A stretch of DNA of 64,000 bases from Elephas maximus indicus (Eukaryota > Chordata > Mammalia > Proboscidea > Elephantidae): assembly GCF_024166365.1 (NCBI RefSeq), contig NC_064825.1, forward strand, positions 104,608,480 through 104,672,479. The letters run 5' to 3'. A program made the position numbers and the translations under genes. Below, piece after piece: positions 11,613 to 23,844 of the stretch (within the stretch, counting starts at the first letter, position 1; each line of letters opens with the position of its first letter). The notes beneath the pieces are model-generated. The model worked only from the letters and a program-made list of their open reading frames with translations, was not told the origin of the DNA and did no database searches.

Positions 11613-12392
11613 ACTTTTGAAGCCCTTTTATAAAATGCAAAAATGTGAATTATAAATCTTACCATGTGTCAGTTCCTGGAAAACTCTGGTTTTGGCAATC
11701 TCCTATTCTTTATCGACAAAAGTCCATTCAGTGGCTGGATAAAATGTGAAGGTTGTTTCCAACTCTTATATCTACATCTAAGAGAGAGAGAAAGAGCCTC
11801 ACAGGCACTCAAGGTAGAGAATGTTCTCCACTGCTTCTCAAGTGCTGCCTTCAATATGGCCTCAGAGAACAAAAATAAATAAGTGAATTTTCCTCCTTTA
11901 GTTCCAACTGAAATTTAAAGCGGTTTCCCCAAGGACATGAGCCTGTAGTACTTCCTCTCAGTTGGCCCCAGTGTTGCAAAAGTTCCCATTAGTATGATTC
12001 TACAAGACACAGTTTAATGTGGCTTGATTTGCTTAAGTGTTTGCAAAACTTTTATGTCCCTGAGAATTTTTTTTTTTTTTTAATTGCTCCAGAGTTTCTA
12101 TTTGAAGATGCTTTCATTTCCTTTTATGTTCAGGAATAGAACACCATGTATGCTGGGATGGAAACACCTACGTTCTTACTAAACCCAAGAGCTGAGTTCT
12201 GGGATAAGGCTCAGCATCAGACCATGAATATAGCAAGTGCTGTTCTTGGGCAGGGGTAGCAGTGAGGGCTTATTAAAGAATGACATATTTCATGCATAAA
12301 TATGTAAAAAAATACATATTAATCCAAATGTTATTTTTTTCTCTCAATACCTGAACTTTATATTTCATGACTTTGAAACTAAAAGCCTAATT

Positions 12393-12597
12393 TCTATCCC
12401 TGGGTGGTGCTAATGGTTAGTACACTCAGCTGCTTACAAAGGGTTGGAAGTTCAAGTCCACCCCGAGGCAGCTTACAAGAAAGGCTTGGTCTCTATTTCC
12501 AAAAAATCTGTCCTTAAAAACCTACGGACTACATTTCTACTCTGGCACACATGGGGTCTCCATGAGTCATAATCAACTCAATAACAATTCTTTTTTC
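12393..12597 (+). repeat. AfroSINE, longer subtype, older than the duplication
   Basis: The head is 'ccctgggtggtgctaatggtt'; the body has a 'cttacaagaaaggcttggtc' block absent from the short subtype, and the tail is 'catgagtcataatcaactc'. Homologous copies at 23,845-24,050 and 50,430-50,635 sit in the same flanks, so this insertion was in the ancestral unit. Confidence 0.85.
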
Positions 12598-12777
12598 CTC
12601 TTGTCATTTTATTTGAAAATAATGAATGACAGATCTGTTTATCCTGATGGTATTTAGCATTGTGATTGAAGTTTGAGGGAAAACCAAGAGTCGGCCCATC
12701 AGACCAACACAGAAAAGGACCAAACCAAACAGGTTGTTGTTCCATACACTCTTTAAATATTTTACTCTACTATTTAT

Positions 12778-12822
12778 AGGGTCTTTATGAGTTGGAATCA
12801 ATTCGACAGCACTGGGTTTTTT
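12778..12822 (+). repeat. 5'-truncated AfroSINE fragment, unit 1 only
   Basis: Only the last 45 bp of an AfroSINE ('gggtctttatgagttggaat'...'ttcgacagcactgggttttt'). It is flanked by 'ctatttata' and 'ttatttata'. Units 2 and 3 show the uninterrupted site. Confidence 0.75.
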
Positions 12823-12829
12823 TATTTAT

Positions 12830-15480
12830 ATGGCTATTCACAAATGATGCAAAATTGAAGTGATTCATCAGAAAAGTCAAGGCTCAGAAGCAATTTCATG
12901 TCAATCAACTATGGGATTAAAGAACAAGGGTTACTTTCTTTTTATTAAAATTGTATACATTTGCCCTGACCAAAAGAATTGGCCGACATGGACCACAGTC
13001 CTCGTGATCCAAAGAGAGAAATCTCCAGAGAACTGCCTAACACATAATATGGAGCCTGTGGAGAACTGGGTGATCTTGCTAGATAGCAGCAAGAGGGACA
13101 CTTAGGGTAAAGGATATCTTCCTCCACCCTCAATACCCTCAGAGCATGGACAGGTGAGAGCTAATAAGGGCCCACACACAGCCCAAGGCCAAGGATCAGC
13201 AAGGGACTATTTTCAACCCAGAGCCTTGAACTTGTGCTGTGTCACCCAAATGCAACATGTCTGCACCACTCTGGTAACCCAGTGTAGTGCAATCCTGTGG
13301 TAAATAAATAAATAAATAAATAAAGATACAACCTGCAGAGGCCATTTGCTTACTATACTACCCAATAGAAACTGGAGTCCCAGTCACAGGACCAGGGATA
13401 ACTTTATTGTGGCCAAATAAGAGTTCCTTGAGGCTTCTGTTTGGATAGGATAGAATATGGAGAACAACCTGAAAAGGAGAAACAGGGAGGGGCCCATGCA
13501 GTCAGTTCCAAGCTGGGGTGCCCTACACATAAGGTACTACAAACTTACCAATCCTAGGCACTGGAGAACTTAGAAAATTTTTCAGAAGGCACTCCAAAGT
13601 GTGGAACCAAGTATAGGGTTCTGCCTGCTTAGGTCTAAGTGTAGGGCTATAAACTATCAGTTTTTTAGATCTATGAATTTAAAGAGAGAATGTAAGCCAT
13701 TTAGAGAGACCAAGGGAAGGACATGTGTTCCAAACAGAGGGAATAGCCAATGTACGTACGGGCTCTATGGCAAGAGCATACCGGGTCAATAAGAGGGTGA
13801 GAAAGTGGGACATGGACTGTAGGAGTCAGCGAGGGGTCAGCCATGAGAGAGGAGTTCAGAGAGGTGTGAGGGTACCAAGATTACTGCTGCCTGGTCTTTA
13901 ACAGTTGTAAGCTTTTGGCATTTACCTTGAGTGACATGGAAGGCCACTGAAGTAGAGTCATGATATGATCTGACTTATGGATTTAAAGGATAATCATAGC
14001 TGACTTGCTCAGCATAGGCTTTTGGAGCAAGGGATGCAAAAGTAAAAGCAGGGAGACAGGTAAGAGGCAATTGCAATAATCCAGGTGAAAAATGACTGTG
14101 GCTCAGAATTCGGTGACAGCTCTAAAAATGATAAGAAGCTCTTGAATTTATATATATGTTAATGTTAAAGTCAAGAGGATTTCCTCATAGAGTAGACGTG
14201 GGTAATGAGAAAAAGAAATAGAACAAACGTGCCATCACTCAAGATGGAAGATGACGTAAGAGAGTCAGTTTGGAATGTGAGCAGAACCAGGAATACAGTT
14301 TTGGATTAGTTCAGTTCAAGAAATCTATTTGTCCTTTAGATGGAAATACCATGAACCAGTTGGATTTTCAGGTATCAACCTCAAGAAAGAAGTCTGGTCT
14401 GAGGTACTTATTTGGGAAACTTGGTCATGGGATATTAGATGATGAAGGAAGTGAAGTCAAGGGAAGATATTTTTTAACAAAGGAAGAGGTAATGGATTGC
14501 TTCTTTGCTGATGTAAATGATCCAGTAGAGAAGGAAACAGGGATAAAATAAAAGACAGAAGAGATCCTTAGACCAGTGTCCTTGTGTAAGCAGTGAGGAG
14601 AGAAGGTCCCATGCAAAAGTAAAGAGTGTTTGATTGCCTTTGAAAAGGGTCACAGATACTTCATTTATAGTAGCAGTTAAGAAGGCAGCATATAAGTGAA
14701 TGGAGGCTGGCAGATCGAGAGATGCAGTTATAGGAACCTAGAAGCTCTCTTTTGGTAGTTTAAATTATCTCAATAAAATAGGAAGTAACTTCATGTAATG
14801 TTTCCCGTTAGGTTTGATGTTTATGATAGTTTTTTAGGCAGAGACCTTTCTTCAAAAGAAAGTATTCTTCTACTCTTACTTTGCTAAACCTTAGTATCGT
14901 GAATAGTAGTGAATTTTTCATATCCTAATATAGAGAGGTAAGCGTAAAATTTAAAGGCTAATATTAGTAATGGCAAGTCTCTATAACAAAACAGTAAGAC
15001 CAAGATTTGTTTCAGAAGTCAGAGTGTCAAAAAAAAAAAAAAAAGTCAGCATTCCGCTGTTAAATAATATGTTTAATATATTAAAGGATATTTAATATGA
15101 ATTAGTTTGGGGATCCCACAGAACAAATAAGAAATTTGTGAGATCTAATTAGCAGGTACTATTACAGCATGAATAGTCAGAACAGCTCATACATACAATA
15201 CAAAATGTAGATTCTGAGCCTACTTTATTTTTTACAGTGACTTAAACAAGACAGAAATTTATTTCCCTCTCACACAAAGGAAGGTGGAGGCAAGTAGCAT
15301 GGGGATAGTTCATACAGCTATATAACATCAGGATTACAGGCTCCTCAGTCTTGCATATCCAGCGACCTTAACACACATTCTCATGGTCCATCGTGGCTGC
15401 TTGAATTTCAGCCGTAATTCCCCATTCACAGAATTACCATTTATGTTACCGCTTAACTGGGTTCAGTGTCTCCAAATTAA
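12830..15480. repeat. Distal part of unit 1 with an old LINE-type relic
   Basis: No gene is supported. A (TAAA)n run lies at 13,301-13,324. From about 13,690 to 14,760 the text follows a widespread mammalian relic ('agagggaatagccaatg', 'tcatgatatgatctgactt', 'gcaataatccaggtgaaaa'), whose family I cannot fix (L1M or L2 class). Homologous stretches: 25,080-25,300, 39,930-41,170 and 56,283-57,540. Short open frames here (for example 14,270-14,551) show no recognisable protein. Confidence 0.5.
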
Positions 15481-15850
15481 GTTTTTTCTGTTTTTTTTTT
15501 TTTCAGTTAAAAGAGTTTCAGAAAGCTTCTCTTCTCTAAGATATTTTTTGGGTCCTTTACAAGAAGGTTATTCAAACCATGATGTGAATGGCAACCAGTG
15601 TAATAGATAATCTGACTCCCCACTTTTCCTGATTTCTTTTCACTGTTATATTCTAAATAAGCATAAAATTCAACTCCAAGATGAAAGTGATCTGAGGTGG
15701 AAATAGTATCTCCTGGCCTCCACTTTAGTGTTTTTTTTAATATTATATATAACCTTCAGTATTATACGGTCCATCCACTATAAAGTTCTTGTCTAAGCCC
15801 TTTTTGATTTCTTTCCTCTGAAATATTATTTATTTATTTATTTAAGTTTG

Positions 15851-16810
15851 TTATTTGTCTTCAGAATCTACCACCAATTTAGTCCACAATTTTCTCATGG
15901 CATTTTTCACTTCCTTATTCCTGAGAGTATAAATCATAGGATTGAGCAGTGGAGTTACGATAGTGTAAAATAGGGCCACCATCTTGTCAAAGAATAAAAC
16001 AGATGGAAGTCGTGCATACACAAATATGCACAGGACAAAGAACAAAACCACAACAGCAATGTGACAACCACAGGTGGAGAGAGCTTTCAGCCGTCCTTCA
16101 GAGCTATGAGTTCTTAAAAAAAAAAAAAAAAAAATGAGTTCTTAGAGCAAAATGACACAATAAGAGATAAGTAACAAGAAGAAGTTTATGATGCAGATAA
16201 AACCACTACTGGCAACCACCAAAAGGCCAAGGATGTGAGTGTCAGTACAGGCAAGCTCCAATAATGGGTACAAATCACACATGAAGTGATCGATGACATT
16301 GGGGCCACAGAAGGGCAGCTGGAAAGTAAAGAGAATTTGTATCACAGAATGCAAGAAGCCCCCTGCCCAGGCTACCCCCATCAGAATGCCACAGAGCCTC
16401 CAGTTCATTACAGAGGCATCATGCAATGGCTTGCAAATGGCCACATAGCGGTCATAGGCCATGGCGGTGAGGACAATCACCTCTACTCCAGCAAAGAAGT
16501 GCCCAGCGAAGAGCTGTGTCATGCAGCCCTCGAAGGAGATGGTTTTCCTGTCATAAAGGGAGTCCACAATCATCTTTGGGGCGATGACAGAGGAGATGCA
16601 CGCATCCAGAAAGGACAGGAAAGCCAGAAAAAAGTACATAGGGGAGCTCAGGAGTGCTGGGCTGCTGCTGATGGTCACCACAATTAGCAAATTGCCCCCA
16701 AGAGTTGCAAAGTAGACAAACAAAAATACAACAAATACTGTTTTTGGGACATTTAGATTCCATGAAAGCCCCAAGAGAACGAATTCAGTTACAAAGCTTT
16801 TGTTCTTCAT
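15851..16810 (-). pseudogene. Olfactory receptor OR4C-like pseudogene with poly(A) insertion
   Basis: A paralogue of the intact ORs at 3,087-4,022 and 42,442-43,377. The start at 16,810 ([10 protein letters not shown]...) and the stop at 15,851-15,853 match the family ends. Residues 1 to about 222 are open and keep [20 protein letters not shown] and the loop-2 cysteines. After CVILL the frame meets a TAA (16,142-16,144): a short deletion of about 4 bp relative to the paralogues, followed by a 28-bp insertion of A17 plus a duplicated 11-mer. Downstream the frame is open again ([15 protein letters not shown]...[16 protein letters not shown]), but the KALSTCGSH motif reads KALSTCGCH. The product would stop before TM6, so the gene is almost surely dead. 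Confidence 0.9.
16106..16144 (+). repeat. Poly(A)-only insertion with 11-bp target-site duplication
   Basis: Seventeen A residues (16,117-16,133) stand between two perfect copies of 'atgagttctta' (16,106-16,116 and 16,134-16,144). The paralogous ORs have the 11-mer region once and no A-run. It looks like a retrotransposition event that copied nothing but a tail, or an extreme 5' truncation. Replication slippage is the alternative. Confidence 0.75.
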
Positions 16811-17265
16811 GATTTCAAAGGAAAAGGTGAATTCTACAGTGGCCAAATAGAATCTGAAATTATGAGAAAGAGATATTTGCCTCAGTCTAGTTTAAGGTGT
16901 TAGCATAGCCCTCAACAGACTGGTGCATCCATAAGCAAAGTTATTTTAAGTGCTTCTTTTGTGCTTGAAAACACAAAATGAGAAATTTGTTGAAGGCGGT
17001 AGTGAGACATCAGGCAGAATTGAGGTTAAATACTTTAAAATAGAGTTTCAATATTGGGGGAGGAAACATTCATATGTGCTAGAGGTGACCAATAGCGTTT
17101 ATCTTAGGTGCCAACACTGATTAGTTGGTAGTGGCTACCTAGAGTGAATTGTCGAGGATTCTGAAGCACATCCAAGCTCTGAGGAAAAGAGGGCTGTAAT
17201 GTGTTGGATATGTCTGCCGTTGACATGGCATGGGAACCAGGATGACTTGCATGGGAAATCCATCT

Positions 17266-17277
17266 CTCATCAGGAAA
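17266..17277 (-). promoter_or_regulatory. Degraded O/E-like site upstream of the dead OR
   Basis: On the minus strand this is TTTCCTGATGAG, matching 9 of 12 positions of YTCCCYRGGGAR. It lies 456 bp upstream of the start codon, exactly homologous to the 11-of-12 sites in units 1 and 3. Confidence 0.3.
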
Positions 17278-17937
17278 CTGCTCCTATCTACAAATAGAAG
17301 AAGAGATAACATGCAGTTTAAGAGGTGCTTGGAAATCACGCCTACTCCCTAAATATTTAAAATCAGAGCTCAAGTGGGCCTTTAAGGTGAATTAAATGAT
17401 TTCTTATTAAAAAAAAGATCCTATGGAAATGTGCTTATATTTGTGCTTAGTAAATACTAGGTATACATTAAAGGTTGAGTTGCTTTTTATTATTTGTCAT
17501 TTTAAGATGAAAAAGAGGCTGATAATAATACCTACTTCAGTTTGTCATGCTGATGACTAAATGAAATCATGCAAGGAAAGCAATTTCTCAAGCGATAGTG
17601 TCTAGAATAAAGTCCATGTTAGGTTTCATAATCCCTATGTCCCTGATAACAAACTCATGCTTTGAGAGGTTAATGTAAAAAAAATTACCAAAAGGTGGAT
17701 CTGGATTTTCTGGCTCCAAAGCCCAAGTGTAATCCACTGGATCAATAAGGAAATGAGTGAGAATGTTTCTTTTCTAGGGAGAACTTCAGAACACGGATAG
17801 CCTTCTACAGTCTCCAACCAACTCTCAAAGTTAAAATGTTCTGATTGATTTGATCATGTACAAATGGGACACCTCAGAGAAAGAAACTCCAAAGGATTTA
17901 TGAACAGAAGGTAATGGCCTCACCTTAAAACACATTA

Positions 17938-18000
17938 TTTAAAAAAAAAAAAAAAAAAAGTTGCCATGGAGTGGATTCTGACTCACAGCAACCTAGTAAG
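17938..18000 (-). repeat. 5'-truncated AfroSINE, unit 2 only
   Basis: An A-run of about 20 followed by 'gttgccatggagtggattct' and 'gactcacagcaacc' is the antisense 3' end of an AfroSINE. The sites in units 1 and 3 lack it. The surrounding 17,400-18,890 is duplicated AT-rich flank without a gene. Confidence 0.75.
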
Positions 18001-18889
18001 GGTCATATACATATACAAATTAATGACAACCATATTAGCAAAGAATAGAAACAGCCTGTTAAATACAAACCAGTCTTAAGGCTTTACCAACTATTAACCA
18101 ATCATTTATACAACATGCGCCACAGGATCAAGTACAATTCTTCAAGGTTTCAGGTTATATCTGTTTCAAAATTACACAGCTTCATTGTAAAATAGTTCAT
18201 ATATAGCTTCCTGATCATCTGGCAGGGTTATGCTGATGGCCAATTTCAAAAATGTGAAAATGTTGCTTATGGTAAAGAACTGTTGTAAATTGTTATTATC
18301 TCACTTAATAAGCCAGTTGCTTTACTCATTGAAAGCATTTCCATGAGCCTACCAGATAATTACTTCAACTTTTGACTTCCTTTTCCATAGGCAGACACAG
18401 CTTTGAAGATTGAGTATGTCCTCACCTGTGCATATAGCAGAAATTTATCAGTCAAGTAGTTCACATGATTACATGCTTTCTAAAGAGATGAATAAAAGAA
18501 TAGTGGGGCTTATTGTGAGAATTATCAGTAAACTGATTTTGTTGAATGTCACTAGAATTAACAAATAAAATCAGCAAATATGCAATTGTGTAAGTTAATG
18601 GCTTCTGTTTCCTTGCTTAATAACAATCATTTCTTTATAGTCCCAAGGTCTAAAAAAAAAAAAAAGGACTAGGCAATCCTAAATTGTGTCGCCACTATTA
18701 ACTCCATATCCAGCTACAAGCTGGCACCCTGAAAACAAGAGTATAATACAAACTCAGTGAGGTCATTGTGTCTGTCAACAACCATTTATTAAAAATTAAA
18801 GAATATCAATATATGATCCAAGAGTGGTCAATTTATCCTAGGACCAAAGCAAAAGAGACAATGAAGTGAAATGAATAACAACATCAACT

Positions 18890-19065
18890 CCAAACTCGTA
18901 CAGACCTGGGTTCAAATCCAATCTCTTCTGTTTGGTTATGGGTTATGGAGCAAGTTATTTAAAAGCTCTGGTTTCCACTTTTGGAAAGTGAATATAATAA
19001 GAATGTCTGTTGACAGAATCAGATAACACTATACACATAAAGTCTTTCAATAAGAGATCAAGCCC
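18890..19065 (+). repeat. MIR relic (unit 2 copy)
   Basis: The copy of the MIR at 6,125-6,305, with 'acctgggttcaaatccaatc' and 'tttccacttttggaaagtga'. Flanking 19,065-19,684 is duplicated spacer with no gene. Confidence 0.65.
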
Positions 19066-19688
19066 CCAGACCACCAGCACGGAGAATCGTCAACATTTTC
19101 ACTTATGCTTAATTTTCACTTTACCGTGAACAGGGATCTTAAGTGCTTTTACTGATAAGCCCTCTGACTCATCTTTCTATTACTTTAAATGTATAAGTTA
19201 TTTTAATTGGTCACAGTGTAAATATGCTTTTTTTTTTTTTAAGCATTGTGCTTTTAAATGATCTTTGTAATCGCTTAGTAGCTCTCAAACCCACATGAGT
19301 CCACTTGTACTTCAGGTATCTTCTTTAGGCAAAGGAAATCAAATTGGCTTTATATTAATCTATACTAATATGTTTTAATACTTAAATAATTCTTACTTTT
19401 CCACTTCCCCATTATGGGGGTTCTAAGAGTAATACAATTTTAGATCTACAATGCCCATGAGATATAAACAAAATAGCTCTCTATGTTTTCAGATGAAATG
19501 AATTTGCAAAATTATCATGGAAATGTTGACAATGAAGCATACAGTGTCCTCATGGTTTATGATCACAAGGTTTATGATTCTAAGTCATAAAAAAGGCAAT
19601 TTTCCTGAATTGGGTCCTAGAACAGAAAAAAGACAGTAGTGGAAGAACTAGTTAATTATGAATAAAGTCTGGAGTTTAATAGTAATAT

Positions 19689-20365
19689 TGAGATAGGAAA
19701 GAAAAAGGCACTGAGCTCCTAGGCAAGGAGCCCTGCAACACCTGCAACTTACTTACAATACTATGTGCTTGGCTAATGCAAAACCTCTATCTTGGAGTAT
19801 TCACTAAGGAAAGAACAAACAATGTACTCCTTTGTAAGATGTTTTTCCGAAGGACTGACCTGATCTGTTCCCTGGAGCATGGGCAGACATCCACAAGGTG
19901 ACTGACAGAGGACCTCTGCCTGATGCTAGTACCTGCCACAGGAATTGAACTGACTCAGAGGGACTGCCCAGGCCTAACACCCCCATAATAAGTTCTGCCA
20001 CCCAGTCCCAGAAGCCTTTGTTACTGGTTCCATCTTGGATTCCAGATGCACGTGCAACCTAATTTAGTATGCACTGCCATTCTGAGAATTCCCCCCTCCC
20101 CTTGAAAGAAACCTACTAAATGTTCGTTACCCTATTATCCTTGCCAAACCCATATAAGCCCCAGAAAAACCTTTATTTGGGGGAACAGAGGCTAGTATTG
20201 CTTGGTTCTTCTCTGTTTCCGCGCCCGAGCCTTCACTTTCTTTCTGCCGCTAACAAACCTTTGTTCGTGTGGAAACTCTGAGCCTCTCCTGATCATTCTT
20301 GGTCAGTAGAAGGCAAGAACCTAGGCAGGGCTTATTTCCAAGCTGGGAATCCTTGCCCTGAAACA
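19689..20365 (+). mobile_element. Solo LTR of an endogenous retrovirus, class I (ERV1)-like
   Basis: A 677-bp LTR fossil beginning TG and ending CA, flanked by the 4-bp target duplication 'atat' (19,685-19,688 and 20,366-20,369), the length usual for gammaretrovirus-like elements. A 'tataagcccc' box lies near 20,153 and a pyrimidine-rich, GC-richer stretch follows it, as in U3/R/U5. No internal retroviral sequence is present, so recombination between two LTRs is inferred. It is absent from the same site in units 1 and 3 and is therefore younger than the duplication. Confidence 0.82.
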
Positions 20366-20544
20366 ATATCCCAATGTTTGTTTCACAGGTTTTATATATG
20401 TACTCAGGGTTACATGATATGTGAACATAGAGGGAGCTAGGTGAGGTGTATACAAGAACTCCCTATGCGATCTGTGCAACTTCTCTGTAAATCTAAAATT
20501 AGTGACTATTAAAGTTTCATTAAAAAAAAAAAAGATAATTGCTC

Positions 20545-20705
20545 TGTTTCTGCTATCACTAAATAGCCATGTGCCCTTGAAAAAACAACTAAGCCTCAGT
20601 GTACTCTCCTATAAAGTAGTGAAAATAACGCTTGTGCAAGCTGCGTCACTCGCAAGAATTCAAGAAGACAGCAATTATGAAAGTGATTGGCAAAATATAA
20701 AGTTT
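20545..20705 (+). repeat. MIR relic (unit 2 copy)
   Basis: Homologue of the MIR at 8,895-9,080 ('tgcccttgaaaaaacaacta', 'agcctcagtgtactctccta'). The following 20,705-22,360 is AT-rich duplicated spacer. Open frames there (for example 21,381-21,671) have no counterpart in the other units and I do not support them as genes. Confidence 0.6.
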
Positions 20706-22360
20706 TAAACACTTTTTTTTTTTTTGGTTTGGGTTTAAGAGAGTGATGTCAGTATTATTTTCAAGCAGTGACCACACACACAAATTGAGCTAGAAAATTA
20801 AATCGGCTTGAGAATAATCTGCTTTTAAAATCTTTTTTTGTTAGTTTGTTTTAATTGTTAATAGTGCATGGTGCTGTGAATAAAATACTACTTAATAATA
20901 CAAAGACATAGAAGGTGAAATATTTTTATACATTAAATGATAAAAACAGAAGAAAAGTGATACTTCACATTTGTATAGATATTTTAAAATAATTTAAAAA
21001 ACTAAAACAGAACATATGAAAAGGTAGAGATTTTTTTATCTTCAGTATATAGCTTTACATATCATGTAAATATTTAAAATATTTATGTTTAATCAAGGTT
21101 AAACCCACTAAACCATATTTTCCACTAGTTGAACAGCTCGAAAAAGGAGATGTGATTTGGGGATAATTTTATCATTTATCCAATATAATTTGTTTGTATA
21201 GGTGGAATTATCACGCTAACATAGATTAGACTGTTATATTAAAAACTAAAAATTATTGTAAACGTTCCATAAATAGCCATACCATCAGGTCCAGCCTTAC
21301 CCAGCCCCTATACTCCTTCTTATATAAATTTTAAATTATGTCTCTGTCTTAGGAAGCAGCTTATTTTGCCCATATTTCTCCTAGAAGATTCCATGGTCTT
21401 TTCTTTCTTGATAGCCAGAGGCTGCACCAGAGGGTCCTCTGAAGGCCAGCTGTGAACTGTGGCCTCTGGGGCATCTCCTGGGGCTGTGACACTGCAAGCT
21501 TGACTCCCCACTACCCTCATTGCCCACTATTTCCTTTCTATCAATTTTACCAGGAAACAGAAAAATTAATTCTAATGCCAACCTTTCTGAAAACAATAGA
21601 AGTTTCTGTTTCAACTTTGAAGTATTTATAACATTCAAAAATAAATGCAGATTTACTGGTAAGGTTGTCATTGTAAGTAATGTTTTTGTAATATCTTTTA
21701 AACAATAAAGATATAAACGTATATTTTAGAATCATTTATATACAGATATATTTGCATATCAGTCATATCTACATATGAATATGACTTCCTAAATTAATAC
21801 AGTGATTACAAATTAAAATAATAGATTAAATTCCATTCTTTCTCTGTTAATTTCCTTAGTTCACTGTGGTTTTGATCCAGGATATTATTACCATTTGTTT
21901 CAGCAATATATATTCCTTGTCTGTTTACTTAAGCATACCCCCTTCCCTGACAACCTGGGAAATCTCTTCGTTTCACACGGCAGATGCTTTTCCCTTCCTC
22001 AGTGTTGTTCTGCTGATTTCTCTAAACATCTCCTCTTAAACTCTTGCTATTTCTGGAATTTAAAAATAATAATAACTTCTCTGTGTTCCTACCTGGGTCC
22101 TTTCTGATGGATGCCTGAGCCTTCTTTGTTCTCTCTTGGTAGTTTAGTTCATTTAAGGAGAGAGAAAAGGGGTCCTAATGTAGCAATACAGTAAGTAGTT
22201 CATAGCTTTAGTTGTTTAAACATTCTTGAACAATTCTGTGACAAAAACTTAATGCTAACTATGATATCAAAGGTACTTATTGAAAATTTCCTCAGAAGAT
22301 TGTGCTCTGTGATTTGAAAAAATAACTCTTAATCTTAATTCCCTGCCCTGTGATATTTGT

Positions 22361-22503
22361 CGAGTCAATTCTGACTCATAGTGACCCTATAGGACAGAGT
22401 AGAACTGTCTCCATAGAGTTTCCAGGGAGGGCCTGGTGGATTCCAACTGCCGAGCTTTTGGTTAACAGCCCTAGCTTTTAACCACTATGCCACCGAGACT
22501 TCT
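22361..22503 (-). repeat. AfroSINE, antisense, unit 2
   Basis: 'cgagtcaattctgactcata' through 'accactatgccaccgagact' is an antisense AfroSINE of the short subtype. It lies almost where units 1 and 3 carry a sense-oriented AfroSINE. Confidence 0.85.
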
Positions 22504-22829
22504 AACTGTGTATTATGTATAGGAATTCTGTAAATGATAAAGTAGTAGTCGAGGTTCCATGCTCCTACATCAGTATTCTTTAAAGCCTTAGAAAATCCCA
22601 CTTTTCCATCTACAACACCAGGAAGGGAAGAGTGTGAGGGGATAAATGATAAATGTAGATATATTCCAAAAGAACAAATAAAATGCTATAGAGAGAGCTA
22701 GGATGAAACATGCACTTGTTGCACTGCTAAGTTATTTGAACTTAATTTGAAGACGACAAGCTGAAGATAGATCTAATTTCATAAGACTTTAAATAACTGG
22801 TACTCCCAGCCCAGAAAAAGCTTTGTATT

Positions 22830-23045
22830 ATATTAGCTGCTATTTATGGAGCATTTATTATGCATCACTTCATATATTTCCACAAACCTTACTAATGCCA
22901 TTATTGCCTTTAAAGATGAGGCATCCGAAAACCAGAAAGGTGATGTCACTAGCCCAAGTGTTCACATCATTGATAGACTCATGCACTAAATTTGGTAGTT
23001 TGGCCACAATGCTCACACTTGTAAGTACTACAACACACTTTGAAA
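22830..23045 (-). repeat. MIR relic (unit 2 copy)
   Basis: Homologue of 11,405-11,612 ('gctgctatttatggagcatt', 'gatgtcactagcccaagtgt'). Confidence 0.65.
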
Positions 23046-23844
23046 ATCCCCTCAGAAAATGCAAAAATGTGAATTATAAATCTCACCATCAATCAGTCCC
23101 TTGAAAATTCTGGTGCTGGCAATCTCCTATTCTTTATCAAGAAAAGTCCATTCAGTGGCTGGATAAAAAGTGAATGCCATTTCCAAGTCTTATTTCTACA
23201 TCTAAGAGAGAGAGAAAGCCTCACAGGCACACAAGGTAGAGAATGTTCCCTGCTGCTTCTCAAGTGCTGCCTTCAACATGTTCTTGGGAACAAAAAGAAA
23301 CCAAAGTTTCCTCCTTTAGTTCCATCTAGAATTTAAAGAGGTTTCCCTGAGAGGACAGGAGCCTGTAGAACTGCCTCTCAGTTGCCCCCCAGGGTTTAAA
23401 AATTTCCCATCAGTATGATTCTCCAAGACACGATTTTTTTTTGACTAGCTTAGGTGTTGTGAACACTTTCATGTTCCTGACCAATCAGGTTTTTTCGTTT
23501 TTTTTTTTAATCTGCTCCTGAGTATCAATTTGAAGATGCCTTCATTTCCCTTTATGTACAGGAATAGAACACTGTGTATGCCAGGATGGAAATACCTATG
23601 TTCTTGTAAATGCAAGAGCTGAGTTCTGGGATAAGGCCCAGCATCAATCCATGATGGTAGCACGTGCTGTTCTTGGACAGGGTAGTAATGAGTACTTTTC
23701 AAAAAATATCTTTTGCATCCTATTCTGACTCCTAGTTATTTCATGCATAAATAGGTAAAAGAGCACAGATTAATTCAAATGTTATTTTTTTTCTCTCAAT
23801 AATCTTGATACTCCATGACTTTGAAACTAAAAGCCTGATTTCTG

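Larger units (their letters stand above)
2690..15480. repeat. Segmental duplication unit 1 (about 12.8 kb)
   Basis: The first copy of the tandem unit starts at 'ttgaaagagtttcaggaagc' and runs to where the same motif restarts near 15,500. Order from left to right: OR 3' flank, OR gene (minus strand), OR 5' flank, MIR relics, AT-rich spacer, an old AfroSINE, and an old LINE-type tail. Units 2 and 3 share this order. Unit 1 has its own later insertions: an RTE at 6.9 kb and AfroSINEs at 5.8 and 8.6 kb. Confidence 0.85.
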
